This document shows, in pieces, positions 44,701 through 56,632 of a stretch of 64,000 nt of DNA. The notes below the pieces were generated by a model. The model saw only the letters and a list, made by a program, of their open reading frames with translations, was not told where the DNA came from and searched no databases. This stretch comes from Rhipidocladum racemiflorum. Taxonomy: Eukaryota; Streptophyta; Magnoliopsida; Poales; Poaceae. How positions within the stretch are numbered: position 1 is the stretch's first letter; each line of letters starts with the position of its first letter. Where the stretch lies: NCBI GenBank assembly GCA_036346355.1, contig CM070581.1, positions 9,424,001 through 9,488,000 on the forward strand, written 5' to 3'. The position numbers and the translations under genes are program-made.

Positions 44701-47700
44701 CTTCATTATTTCACAAATCACTTCTCAATATATTAGGGCGGAATTTATTGCTGTAAATGTTGGTGACCATCAAATTTGTTTACTTTACCACAAGACAATT
44801 TTCCCCTTATAGTATAAAATATGCAGGAGTCATCGCTGCATGGAAAGCTAGATTGCTTACTTTCCCATTTGATTAAGCTAGCAGTAGGCTTTTTGTTGAG
44901 GCTAGATTGATTTGTCCTGTTACTCGTTACACTTTGATGGTATTTTTTTATTGACACAAAGAAATTTGTTGATTGGATCAATCAATTAACCAAACACTAT
45001 ATCAGTCTATAATGTATTATTCAACGATCTACTCTGCATAACGTACTTCTTAACTTCTACTTGATTTTGAAAGCTTTCTGGCCGCCTCCTTGATGAAAAC
45101 CAAGTAAGAGCTATTTCGGATGAGATCAAGAATGTTATTATAGCCAGCGCAACCAGGAAAAGAGAAAGGTCAGAGCGAACAAAAGCTGAAGATTTTGATG
45201 CTGATGAAGGAGAATTACTCAAGGAAGAGAATGAACAGGAGGAGGAAGTGTTTGATCAGGTCTGTGTTTCTTGACATGATGATGATACCCATTGGGACTT
45301 ATCTGTCTTCTGGAAGTTTATTTTGATTTAATAACATTCTCTTGTCTTTTTTAACTTTCAGGTTGGCGAGTGCCTTGGAACATTGATTAAAACCTTCAAA
45401 GCTTCTTTCTTGCCGTTCTTTGATGAGCTCTCTGTGTACATTACACCAATGTTGGTAAGTCAACTGAATCCTGCCTTTTTTTCGTTTGTGTTTAGAGTTT
45501 ATTTTCTGTTGCGTTTATGCAGATTCATTGTTAGTTCTCCCGTTATCTTAATTATCTTGGAGTGCACATGGTCAAAAAGCTGTGATAACTAGATTTGTGC
45601 CCTTTGAAATGATTTCCTTTTTTTGTGTGTCAATTATCCACTCCATTCTTCTATATCAGAAATTACTACCTTGTTTTATTATATTAAAACAAGATATAGC
45701 TAGACAATCTGTCAGATGTTAGGAAACGGGACGCGAGAGTGCGGGCGGACGCTGGTCGTTTCATTGGCCACCGTCCACAAGAGAGTTTATACAGGTTCGG
45801 ACGCTAGGGTAGATGCCATACTCCTGTCGGTGTGCTCCTTGGGTGAGGAGTAGAGGGGTATCTCCTTGTCTGGGTTCCCTAAGGGCACACTAGTTGTATG
45901 TCTCTTGTATTCGATGAGAGTTCAGGTTATAAGTAGGGGTGTTACAATTGTTATGAATAGCACTTGTTGTATTCAATATGAGGCCAATTGTCAGAATATA
46001 CAAAGTACATGAGGGTACAAAATGAAAGGCGTATGCAATAGCATTGCATTTGAAAGGTTTGACACTAAAATAACGAAAATCTAAAGTCCTGGTCTTGAAG
46101 CAGTCGTCGTAGCATCCTACTCTTGAAAAGCCGAGTCGACGAAGGAAGCCAACGAAAACTCCGAGTCGACGAAGAAAAGCCGTTGAATGAGCCGACAAAA
46201 AGAGTCGAGCCGAGCTGACGAAAGAGCCAATCAGCCAAGATGCTAAGGAATTGGATGGACGCAACGGCACTAAAAATAAAAGAATCGAAGTAGGACTGAA
46301 GATCCAAAGCCGACAAAAAGAGTCATGCCGACGAAGGAGTTGATCGAGAGCCAAGCCGCAAAGTGCCGATGGAATGGGCCAAGACTGTCTGATAAAAGAG
46401 TTGGAGCTGAAAAACCAGAGTCGAGAAACGGTCGACATGAAACCGGAGTCGCGGGCGACGGCCGACCGGGAGGAGCCGCATCGCGGGCGGGGCCCGAGGT
46501 CGTCGACTAAAAGCGGCTGGCCTGAGGCAGCGAAGTTCGGTCGCGTCATGGGCTGGGAGCAGCAGCGATGTCGGGCGGCTGGAACAACAGGGATGCTCGA
46601 ATCCGGCGCGGATTGAGGCCGAAGACGGCCACCCCCCAAGAGTAGAGATGGCTACTCCTGGTGGCAGCTACAACGGAAGTATGCGAGTGACGGTTAGGGT
46701 TTCACAACCTGCTCTGACACCATGTTATGAATAGCACTTGTTGTATTCAATATGCGGCCAATGGCCAGAATATAGAGTACATGAGGGTACAAAAGGAAAG
46801 CCTATATAAAGCAATAGTGTATATGAAAAGCCTATACAAGGAAAAAGTTTATATAAGGTAATATATCCTTAACAACGAGCCTTTATATGTGCTCAGCCTG
46901 TTACACAAACACTATCCTACCCCTAGTAGGGAGGCTTAAGCGTGGGCATCTTCATCATTCCAGGGAGGTGGTAGTGGATCCTATGTTATTATTCCGTTGG
47001 GGGCCTTTAACTCCAAGGTCCCACAGGGGGTCCTGAGGCTTCGACCTTCCTTCGGGGGCCAACCTTGCGGGGACCACGACACTTGGCGGCCCCACTCGCC
47101 AGTCAATCCCAAGCAAGGTGAGGGTGCCTCTATGTCAATGGGCGCTTATGGGGCTGCCCTTAAGGTGTGGACCAGGAGTCGAGACTCATGCCCTATGGGC
47201 GGGGATGAGGCAAAGTGCCCTAGAAGACTAGGCACTACTCCACACATCCTCTCTATAGGGCTGGTGGGGTACGACACAATCTCTCCTAGCACATTGGTGG
47301 AATATAGCACCTCGCGCCACACACCCTCCTTCAAGGGTTGGCGTGGTATGATGGGATCTCCCCCATCACATGGGTGGTGAACCACACTAGATTGCCGGGC
47401 ACCGCCCCTCGTGCTCTTGTGGATAGAGCACCTAGCCATGCGCCCTACCCACAAGCTAGAGGTGAAGCTCCTGGCCCGTGGATCATGAGACCTCCCATCT
47501 GGGAGGTGGTGAGTTTTCCTCCAACACAATCTTTTGTTGATATGTTCTGCATATTCCTGACTTGCTTGCATTATTCGTCTATTTGTTATGGTTTTGGGAA
47601 AAGAATTGTGGAAGATAATTGCATGCCTGTCTTCAATTTAGCTTCTCTTTTTATGAAAACATTAAAAATAGGGATGCCAAGTAATAAAGTATGTGAATTA

Positions 47701-50700
47701 TTGTTATCTTGGATAAAAATGATTACTTGTAAGGAAACCTGCAGTTAGTGCCTGCCTCTGCATTGACATTTTGTTACGTATCAGCATTAGTGTGTTTATT
47801 TGGCCTGTTCCTGCTGAGCTGTACCCATTATTTCTTTTTTTCCGATTTAATACATTCATATTTGTGCCTCATCTTTATTTTGCAGGGAAAAGATAAGACA
47901 GCCGAGGAGAGAAGGATAGCTATTTGTGTTTTTGACGATATTGCAGAGCAATGTCGTGAATCAGCTCTGAAGTATGTTCCTTGAAATTAGTTATTTAAAG
48001 CTGGGTTTGTAATTATAACTGGAATACTGAATCATGTATTCTCCCATGTGCAGGTATTATGATACATACCTTCCTTTTCTGTTGGAGGCATCCAATGATG
48101 AGATTTCAGATGTTCGGCAGGTCTGTATTTATGTTCTCATGTTCCCATAATTGGTCATCCTATTAGGATATTAGTCGAACAGAACTCTTATGTATTGGCA
48201 AATCCTTTCTTGTTTTAGGCTGCTGTCTATGGTGTGGGTGTATGTGCTGAGTTTGGTGGTCATGTTTTTCGCCCTCTAGTTGGAGGTAAGTTCTCAATCT
48301 CGTGAGGATACAGCACGTTTTAATACTTTTCCATGCATTTTCAAAGCCAAGCCAATAATATAATACTTTCAAATTCAGAGGCCTTGTCAAAGCTGAACAA
48401 TGTTATCAGACATCGTGAAGCACAGCATCCAGACAACATTATGGCATATGACAACGCTGTTTCAGCACTTGGAAAAATATGCCAATTCCATCATGATAGT
48501 ATTGATGCAGCTCAGGTATATGCTTAAAATCTCACTTGCTCCTCATAATATAACCAACATTATGAAGTTATGTCATTTTTTGTGATATCTGATGACATGC
48601 ACTTTATGCACATTAACATATTTGCCTGTCAAGTGAATGCAAGAGAAAATTACTGCTTGCTTCATTGTTGAACTGAGGGAAAGAAGCGATCCTTCTAGCA
48701 AAACATCTTTTATGTAAAAAGAGTAGGTTAATTTGAACTGGAGTATGATATGCCTTGCAAGAACTTCAGCTGAGTATCAGAATTACAAATCTGGACGGTT
48801 CCGCTGAAAATATGCTTGCCTAAAACCGTTAAGAAACTCGCCAGACTCTGTTCGAAAATATTACAATTTGAATTTTCAAAAAGAAACTGTTCTGCTGCTG
48901 TGAGTTCTTGTTTTCTGGCTTGTTACCATCCTATGCTTTGTTTCCCAAAGGAATAAGTCCAATTTACAACCCTAAATTCTGGCATTGGTTCGATTTTCAA
49001 CCTTGAACTCGGAAACCGTTCAAATCTGGACCTCGAACTAACAAAACTGTTTGCTTTACCCCCTCGACTCACATCGGGGTCGTTATGATCTGGCGTGGCA
49101 TCCTAGTTGGGCTGAGTGTCACCTACATGTCAACATTTGTCCAATGTTCATCCACCGCATCCCCTACGTTTCCCCCCTCTCCAACGGGAGGGAAGCACTC
49201 ATCTCTCCGAAGCGTGGCCAGATGATGCCGCCGCCGGCTCCCTTCAACTCAGCGCCGCCCCTGCCAGCGCCATCTTTGCCTCACGCTAGCTCGGATCTAC
49301 CCCTTTTCTCCGTTTGCGGTCGCCATCTCCACCTCCCTCCAGCTTGGCGCCCCTGCGACTGTCATCTGGGTCCGGATGTCACACAACGAGAAAGGGGTGG
49401 CAAGGCGAGCTCCATTGGCTGTGGCCAGATCTTGCCGGATCTGGATGGTGGCGACCAAATCCGGCTGGATAGGAGCGATGGCAATGAATTGTGGCATTGG
49501 CGGGCGCAGGTTGCCAACACGGAGGCTGAAAGCTAGCGACGGATTGGAAGCGGGAACGGCAGATCCGAAGCTAGAGCGATGAGAGGATGTCGGATATGGT
49601 TGTTCCCTCACCCAATTTTGGGTTTTATCCGCAGCAGCTTGTCGGCGCCGTCGTCTTCCTCGGGGCTGGCCAAAATCGCCGCCATCAACGTCATTCCGAT
49701 CCGCATCACCTCCGATCCGCATCACCTTCAAGTCGATTCCTTCCTACCAGAGTATCTCACCGACCTCTACCTTCCCCAAGCCCTAATTTCAGTCGTCTCG
49801 TTCCGCAGCACAGCCACCTTGTTGACCTTACCGTGTCGGCCCTGGTCATTGTCGCCAGCCTACCTTCGCCCTTCCTCGCCTCAAAGGCGGAACCAAGCCT
49901 CGGGCCACCCGAGCCATGGCCCCGAGGCCTGGGACGAAAAGCCCATGTAAAATCCGTTGAAAAATCAGTAAAATCATAAATTGGCCCAAAAACACGTGGC
50001 CCAGCCTGAGCTTGGGCCTGGGTTGGCTCCACCCCTGCTCGCCTTTACAAATGCTATGGTGATCTCCTTCATCCTCCCTGATGCTTATGTGCCCCCAATT
50101 TCTCCACTTCTCCATCTCCGGCGCTGTTGCCCCCTTGTCTTGCCTATGGCTGGCTCCCGCTCGCCCGTCCTAGGGCGTGTTTGGCCGCAACGCTGCCATC
50201 CACAATCTTACCTCGATGCCCACAGTCCATTTTTGCCTTCGCCTGTCACCTCCCCGCTGGTGCCCGAGCCTCACCATGGCCGCCTCCCTTGTTCCTTTTG
50301 AAGTAAAGGACCAGCGACCCCTCCTCTCTCTCTCTCTGATAACGAGAGACAATGACATGCCGACGCTATATTGGCCAAATGTTGACATGTAGATAACAAC
50401 TCAGCACAATTGGGATGTCACGTCATATCAAAACCACCCTGATTTGGGTCAAGGGGGTAAAACGAACGGTTTCGTTAGTTCGAGGCCCAGATTTGAACGG
50501 TTTCCTGAGTCCAGGGATGAAAATCGAACCAAGGCTAGAGTTCAAGGTTGTAAATTGGACTTATTCCTTTCCCCCCATAAAAAGGAATCTAGCTAGGCGA
50601 AAGTTCTAGCTGAAACTGAACCAATTTCTAATCCATCTTGTAAACCAGCAGTAGCTGTGCATGTGTACTAGATTGAGTCTGAACCTTGGTTTGCAGCTTC

Positions 50701-51484
50701 CATAACATTGCCAGGAGGCATTTACTGAATCCATTCACGCTTCTCAGGTCATTCCTGCCTGGCTTGGTTGCTTGCCTATAAAAGATGATAAGGTTGAAGC
50801 AAAAGTTGTACATGATCAGCTTTGTTCAATGGTGGAGAGGTATCACTCTCCACTAGTCTACTGGCAACATGTCAACAATACTGGTGCTTTTTTTTCAGTT
50901 TATAATAACCAATTTTTGTGTGCAGGTCAGATGCTGAAATTCTTGGACCTCAGAGTCAATATCTTCCTAAAATTGTTTCAATTTTTGCCGAGGTAATTTC
51001 TGGCATGCATAATTGCTCTGTTATGGGATGATGAGATAATTTTGCCGAATGGAAACAGTGACAGAAAAACTGGTTTCTGCACACCTAGTTTTGTGTGAAT
51101 AATTTTTGTTTGATCGATTCATTCGTCTTTGGAGCAAGTCCTTGAGCTAGTCTGGTGGTAGTGGCATACTTTTAGTTCTAGCAGTAACAGCAGATCTTGA
51201 TCTAGTCGTTAAGATTAAATTAAAATTTATTTTCCCATGATTTCATTCGTTTTATTCGACTCAGGTGTTTTGAATAGACTTGCAAATGATTGTTGTCTTG
51301 AATTTGTATTTTTATGTAGGTTCTGTGCAATGGAACGGAACTTGCTACAGATGAAACCACAAGCAGGATAATCAATCTTCTAAGGCGTTTCCAGCAGACT
51401 TTGCCACCTGATTTTCTTGCCTCGACATTTTCCAATCTGCAACCACAGCAGCAGCTTCTGTTACAGTCCATCTTATCCACATAG
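38737..51484 (+). CDS. IMB3: Importin-5 / KETCH1-type karyopherin beta, 20 exons
   Basis: Nuclear import receptor built of HEAT repeats that binds cargo and Ran-GTP at nuclear pores. Arabidopsis KETCH1 imports HYL1 and ribosomal proteins. Exons: 38737-39990, 40358-40561, 41509-41613, 41717-41782, 41903-42067, 42472-42546, 42621-42772, 43239-43374, 43465-43534, 43616-43743, 43836-43892, 45074-45259, 45362-45454, 47886-47971, 48054-48120, 48219-48285, 48379-48515, 50748-50839, 50926-50992, 51320-51484. All introns are GT-AG and the sum is 3372 nt, giving 1123 residues against about 1116 in Arabidopsis. Exon 1 alone encodes residues 1-418, including ELAALLLPENAWAELLPFLF. Acidic stretches lie at about 350-358 (ETEDEDAGE), 661-674 (ESDDEIESDDD) and 849-866 (EGELLKEENEQEEE). 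Conserved blocks include HPRVRWAAINAIGQLSTDLG, AEERRIAICVFDDIAEQC and VYGVGVCAEFGG. The reading frame is intact, so the gene looks functional despite insertions in introns 13 and 17. Confidence 0.96.
45711..47526. mobile_element. Nested repeat insertion in importin intron 13
   Basis: Intron 13 (45455-47885) is swollen by about 1.8 kb. The inserted block is flanked by the 7-bp direct repeat ACAATCT (45704-45710 and 47526-47532, overlapping the block end by one base). If extended, 8 of 9 bp match (agacaatct / acacaatct), which would suit a Mutator-type 9-bp duplication. Alternatively the ends TGTTAGGAAA (45717) and TCCAACA (47526) suggest a reverse-oriented LTR sequence. The left part has the acaggttcgg motif common in grass LTRs. 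A shorter retroelement is nested inside (45949-46874). Confidence 0.5.
45949..46874 (-). mobile_element. Small non-autonomous LTR retroelement nested in intron 13
   Basis: Two direct repeats begin TGTTATGAATAGCACTTG at 45949 and 46723; the first about 85 bp agree well, then diverge. Just before the second copy lies gctctgacacca, the complement of TGGTGTCAGAGC, a tRNA-Met-type primer site, so the element reads on the minus strand. The second repeat ends AACA at 46874. Between the LTRs there is no protein, only a leader rich in repeated gagtcgacgaa(g) and gccgacaaaaagagtc motifs. Flanking 5-mers ACAAT / ACGAG are not a clean duplication. Confidence 0.65.
48950..50567. mobile_element. Mutator-like element (MULE) in importin intron 17
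   Basis: The ends are long inverted repeats of about 190 bp: GGAATAAGTCCAATTTACAA opens the left and, complemented, the right end. Pairing runs through ggttcgattttca, accgttcaaatctgg, cctcgaactaac and acatgtcaacatttg, roughly 80-85% identical by eye. Flanking 9-mers TTTCCCAAA and TTTCCCCCC agree at 6 of 9 and may be an eroded target duplication. The centre (about 49190-50300) is GC-rich, unlike the intron. No MuDR transposase was recognised, so it is non-autonomous and a Pack-MULE candidate. Confidence 0.82.
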
Positions 51485-54097
51485 TTTTTTGTTTTTTTGT
51501 TGCTGCAAGGCCAAGGCTTGCCTTTTCTTTTTGATATATTTCATCATTGTTACTGTCAACCAATTCTTTGTGTTGAATCATTTGTGGGTCAGTGGGTGAG
51601 TTCATTTGTGAATGCATTGCTCGCTTCAAAGGAATTGGAAGTTGCCATTTCGTATGGTTTTGATGTAGTGTGTGTATATTATCTTGTATCAAAATATAAT
51701 TTTGGGACGTGCTGCATCAGAGGTGTAATGAGAATGGTGGAATTTGTTGTCGGTTGAGTTGAACAGATGCTGCCTCAGTTTTGGTAATGAGATTATTATA
51801 TTTTTGTGTGATTTTTGCCTTCCGTTTCGCATTATTTCTCTTCTGGTTCTCTAATAAAGATCAGGTCGGTCGTTGATTACTTCTCTTAACGAGCAGTGTT
51901 TCTATACTTTTTCTTCTAATACAAGTTGCACAAATCTTGAAGCAAACGAAGGGGTAAGTAATCATCATCTACCTTTCATTCATGCTTTAAAAGAAAGAGC
52001 ATAGAAGCACTTCTCTAAACACTATTTGAACGTGCTATTTGATTAATAGTATTGTTAATTCTTTGTTTGCCTTTTGCCTTGCCAGTTTACGATGAAGTTG
52101 TCATTTTGGATTATATGATATAGTCAATTTTTTGAAACCTGGACTGTTAATATTTTTTTAAATATTTAAATTGAATACATGAAAATCATATTTGTAGATT
52201 TGTCTCCATAATATTATAATTTCATTGAGTTGTTAAATATATTATAATATAAATTAATTGTCAAAGATGTGTTTTAAGATCATGATAATGTCTAAAACGA
52301 TAACTATGACCCAAGAGTATATCATGTAAGGTATGCAACCGGCTGCGACGGCTCTTAACAGGAGCATTATTTGCATCTTCACACTTCACCGGTCGCATGT
52401 TACGTTACCAGCTTCAGTCTACATCTACGGTTACCTTGCGTTGATGTACAGGAGCGTTGCACGTTGCACCACGGCGGCTTTATTTTTCACCTTGTCAGCA
52501 TACAACTTGGCATCAAGAATTCTGTGTTCGAGCTTAAGATTCGCGACATCTGGGAAGCGAAGCCTGTCCCAAAGTTCCAGCTAAATAAAGTTGCTCTAGC
52601 GACCTGCCGTCTGTCTAGATGCTAACCCAATCCTTTCTAGCTTCTCTGAGGAGGCATTTCCGCGCCGTCTTGTTTGTTTATGCCTGAGACGGTCCTTGTT
52701 TCGAGTGTTTTTTCTTTCTCTCAGCAAACCAGTTAATCTGCAGGCAAATTGTAGCAGATGCGTGCGTCAACGGAGAGGAAGCAACCAAAACAAATATTCA
52801 AGGTACCTCTCAGACAAACCTTTCCTCTATCAGCATTTGACACCAGAAAGTTGAATTTGAACTGGTCATAAGTGGATTAGCTCCTAAAACACGACTGAAA
52901 TATTACCATGGCGGCTCCCAGTACCAAGACAAATCTGAAACGAACTTAAACAAGAGATGCGAAGATGCTCCCTCTTGACTTACCCTGCTGCCCCAAAAGT
53001 GGTCTTTTGTCTTGTTTGGGCAGGCAGTCTACCTAGCTCGACAAGAAAATGCACTTTGACGGCGACAATGAAGTCTTCTACTCTGATATATAAAAGAGGC
53101 ACATCAGGAAAAACCTCTTGCAGTCTAACCTACTGCTCGACCAACAAGCAAGCTTAAAAAATGGCAGCATGACAAGTGACATGTTGACGAAGCACACCTT
53201 GTCTGCAAGGTGAGGTTGGCATGCCTCTGAAATTGAGGGGGTCCATCGTGTTGCTCCACAACGATTGCGAGCCTTTTTTTCTCAAATGATGAATAAGGAG
53301 TGGTAACCAACAAATGAAAGTTTATGGCCTTACAAAAGAGAAGACCTGTTTCATTAAACTAGCACTGCCGTCCCTTTTGTTGTATAGATTAGAGAAAGCT
53401 TTTGCCATCAAGGTTACTTAAGCTTTTACCAGCTAAAAAACCGTTGCAAAGTCTCAAAAGGTAACTGGAAGATAGTTTTTTCTTCCAGTGCAAAATCATA
53501 GCATTAACATCGCAATTGTAGTTCCCCTGAATTCTTCAGGCACAAAAGCAGTGATTCGAAGTGAAACGGAAACTCACTTTGACTCCCAAATGAGATTCCT
53601 ATCACCTGTGTGGAATAAGAACTTTGTTATCAGTTGAGGTTAATACGGATAAACAGTTCGTGGGCGGCTTCTGTGTATGATTTCCATATATCTGCAGACA
53701 AGATGATCTAAAAAATTGGAGGGAACCCGAAATTGAACTAGCGAAGGACGACTGCATCATCCAATGAAGGATGGTGAAATGGAGGACAAATACTTGGCCT
53801 GATGGCAAAATTGTCAAGTGACCTGATAAATAAAACACAAGTGTGCGTGGTTGATGAAGAGTTGACGTTTACCCGTTTGTAGCGTAATTGCTTGTCATCA
53901 CTCCCAAACTCTGCCGTGTGGAAGACTGTCATGCATTAAGGACTTGGTCTCTCTTAGTGGTTTTGACCGGATAGTTAACCAGAAATCTCTTAGTGGAAGA
54001 CCTGGTCCAATCAGTGCCTAAAAAGTTTTCGGTTAAGCTAATGCATGTTAATCAAGACCTAGTAAATCATTAGGAGAGGTATACCCCTTGACTATGA
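51485..54097. other. Importin 3' flank and intergenic sequence
   Basis: The presumed 3' UTR follows the stop. 51893-52018 is a dispersed repeat. 52110-52320 has the tatttaaa, ttataatttcat and aaaacgataa blocks of a decayed Stowaway-like MITE. From 52330 to 54097 only short frames without domains are seen. Confidence 0.45.
51893..52018 (+). repeat. Dispersed repeat, copy 2 (3' of importin)
   Basis: Partner of 23806-23945: cttctaatacaagttgcac, cttgaagcaaacgaa, taagtaatcatcatcta and gcatagaagca. It lies about 410 bp after the importin stop, much as copy 1 lies about 490 bp after the hexosaminidase stop. Confidence 0.6.
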
Positions 54098-54358
54098 CCC
54101 TGTTTGGCATGGCTATAGATTTTCTGAGAAGTGACTTTCGGTTGAGTTGAAGAGGTTTATTGTTCAACAGTTTGGCTTTTAGGTGTGAGGGGTACGGGTC
54201 GGGAATGAGGGTGAGAGGGGCGGAGTTTAGAATTTTATACTTGGTAAGAGGGGATAATTTTCTTTAACTCTATTGGAAAAGTTAGAACACCAACCTATTG
54301 AAGGCCGTTGGAAGCTACCCCAAACCAGCTTTTGGCTTTCAGCTTCCATAGTACAAAT

Positions 54359-54779
54359 TGTTAGTGGTGATCTCAGTCAACCTAACTAATTCGGAAAAAA
54401 CTCGGATCTAAAGCCACCACAATCACCTAACTGCACAATGATCGGGAGCGCACCAACGTTACCTTGGTTACGGTCCCAGTACCTGCGCTAGATTTAAAGG
54501 GGAGAGACCGGTTCTTGTTTGTGAGACTAATCTCGAGTTCATCCTCCCGACACCATCCGATCTAAGGATTCCGGCGCAAGGCTACCAAAGGCCCTACACC
54601 ATCACCGAGTGAACCTCAGTGCTCTCTTCTCTTTCATCACGTGTCAAGAACATCACCGAGCAATCACTAAATGGCTTCTTCCTCTTCACCAGGTTAGCAT
54701 CTAATGACTCATTTCCGCATTCTTATTTAGTGATCATGACCTAGGCTAGTTAAAGACTTAGCCTTAGTAAACTCTAACA
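54359..54779 (+). repeat. 5' LTR of the full-length copia element
   Basis: TGTTAGTGGTGATCTC...CTCTAACA. Includes a gatttaaaggggagagacc segment and a gtagttaaag-like U5 half shared with the 3' copy. Confidence 0.95.
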
Positions 54780-54781
54780 TT

Positions 54782-54793
54782 TGGTATCAGAGC
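54782..54793 (+). other. Primer-binding site (tRNA-iMet)
   Basis: TGGTATCAGAGC, 2 bp after the 5' LTR, complementary to the initiator tRNA-Met 3' end. Confidence 0.92.
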
Positions 54794-55207
54794 GTGTCTA
54801 GCCTTAGCATGGTCCTAGTCACCCTGGATTAGTCTCGGATTATTTCTCGTGCGTCGGTTTAGGGCTCAATCAGCTTCAGTTTAGCGCTAATTTGGCTCAG
54901 TTTAGGGTTAATTAGCTTCGACTAGCAATTTAGAAGGAGGGGATGAGCGAGATCAAAATCCTATAACTTCGATCCAAACCCCTAAATTCCCAAATCCCAT
55001 TCGGATTTGCCCCAAAATCCCTAAATCTGCTTCTAGTTTTTTTTTCCCCAAATCCCAAATCAAATCAATCAAGAACCCTAATCAAGAACTAAAGGGGGAT
55101 TTGGGACTTACCTCATGTTGGGAGCTCGCGCCTTGCTCCATGGCCGCCGCCGTCGCATCGTGGCAGTGCCGCGCCTAAAGCTGATGCTCCCGCCTTCCAC
55201 TCGTGCG

Positions 55208-55582
55208 TGTTGGATCGTAAGGGCCTTCTCAACCCCAAAAGCTAGCTTAAGAGGTGAGGGACTCCCTCACTTATAAGTTAGGTCCTTTGCCCTTCCACAA
55301 CCAATGTGGGACGATTCTAACAATCCCCCCTTCACACATTTGTATCTCTCAGCCGTTCACCGCCCCTTCACCGTACACCGACGGTCCCTCAGGGCCACGG
55401 TCCATCAGGCCTTCACACCCTAGTGTCCATCGGGTCAAAGATGTTAGAACCGGGCTCTGATACCAATTGTTGGATCGTAAGGGCCTTCTCAACCCCAAAA
55501 GCTAGCTTAAGAGGTGAGGGACTCCCTCACTTATAAGTTAGGTCCTTTGCCCTTCCACAACCAATGTGGGACTATTCTAATA
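55208..55582 (-). mobile_element. TRIM retrotransposon with perfect GTGCG target duplication
   Basis: Terminal direct repeats of 115 bp (55208-55322 and 55468-55582) differ at two positions. On the minus strand each starts TGTTAGAATCGTCCCACA (or TATTAGAATAG...) and ends CCAACA. The 145-bp interior has a tRNA-Met primer site (complement gctctgatacca at 55455-55466) and a polypurine tract (complement of atcccccc, 55323-55330). GTGCG flanks both ends (55203-55207, 55583-55587). It has no coding capacity, as TRIMs do. Confidence 0.93.
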
Positions 55583-55587
55583 GTGCG

Positions 55588-56632
55588 CTCACGTGTGTGC
55601 CGCCTGTCCGCCTCGCTGGAGCCATCGCGGGCCTAAGTCTAGCCCGCGTGTTTGCATCGGCCTGCCCTCCTTGCTGGAACTGCGCGCGTGCACCATCACC
55701 GTAGCTTCGCCGGCCTGCTTTCTCTGCTCGCTCAGTCGCCTCCATTGAGAAATCATAGGGTGGGGAGGACGAAGTGGCTAGGGTTAGGGTTTTCCCCGCT
55801 CCCGTCGCATGTTTTCTTCAGGCTCAGGACGTCTCGTCTGTCTGATCCAGTCGACGGCAAAGATCTTTCGCGTGCGTAGGCGGCATTTCTTGATGGGCCG
55901 GCTTGCGCGCTTGGCTGGGCTGGCGGGCTACGCAATAGCGTTCTAGGCCACCGGCTTGCGCTTTTGGGCCGTGTGTCCTTTTGGGTCACTTCTGGTATTT
56001 GAAGTTAGTTGCCTTTTAGCCCATTTAGACTTTGTTTATATTATGTCTTTTAAATTTAGCAATAAGTACTACTTAATGATTAATTTCTTGGGCATTAATA
56101 TTTGATTGATTTTATGATTAAATTCTGAGAAAAATTGATTAATGTGATAGTTAATTTTCATGTGGTGATTATTATTTAGTTCCTTTCAATATTTATTGTA
56201 TCATGTCTCATTTTGATTCAGAAATAATTATGATTATTTCCTGGGCTTTAATATTATGTTTAATTTTATAATTAATCTTATGGGGCAATTAATTAATTTG
56301 ATGATTATTTCATATGATATTTATGCTTAAGTGTTGTCCCTAATTAAAATAGAACCAATGAGAAATTTTATTTAGAGACTATTATTTAATGCTGAAAATT
56401 GGGATTATGTCATGACCATGATCATATTCCGACCAATGTTGTTTATGAACATGTGTCACCCATAAGATAATTTAGTTCTTTTTCGTTTCTGCACAACGGT
56501 GATGTGAATTGGAATTGTTATTTTCCTGTCATTAGCATGTTATTAATCAGACCAACGTATGGTTAATTTTCATGTAAGACATTTATTTTCTCTAATGCTT
56601 ACTGATTATACCTTGTTTTTTTGGATTCAGCT
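55588..56632 (+). other. Leader of the copia element, no gene
   Basis: A GC-rich part (to about 55990) followed by AT-rich sequence leading to the gag start. No domain in any frame. Confidence 0.55.

Noticed and set aside
49051..50301. Several frames of 90-160 codons
   Set aside because: Lie inside the MULE cargo in importin intron 17 on both strands; no domain recognised, so kept only as a Pack-MULE finding.
52333..52625. 83- and 84-codon overlapping frames after importin
   Set aside because: Overlapping in two frames, no domain, no supporting context.
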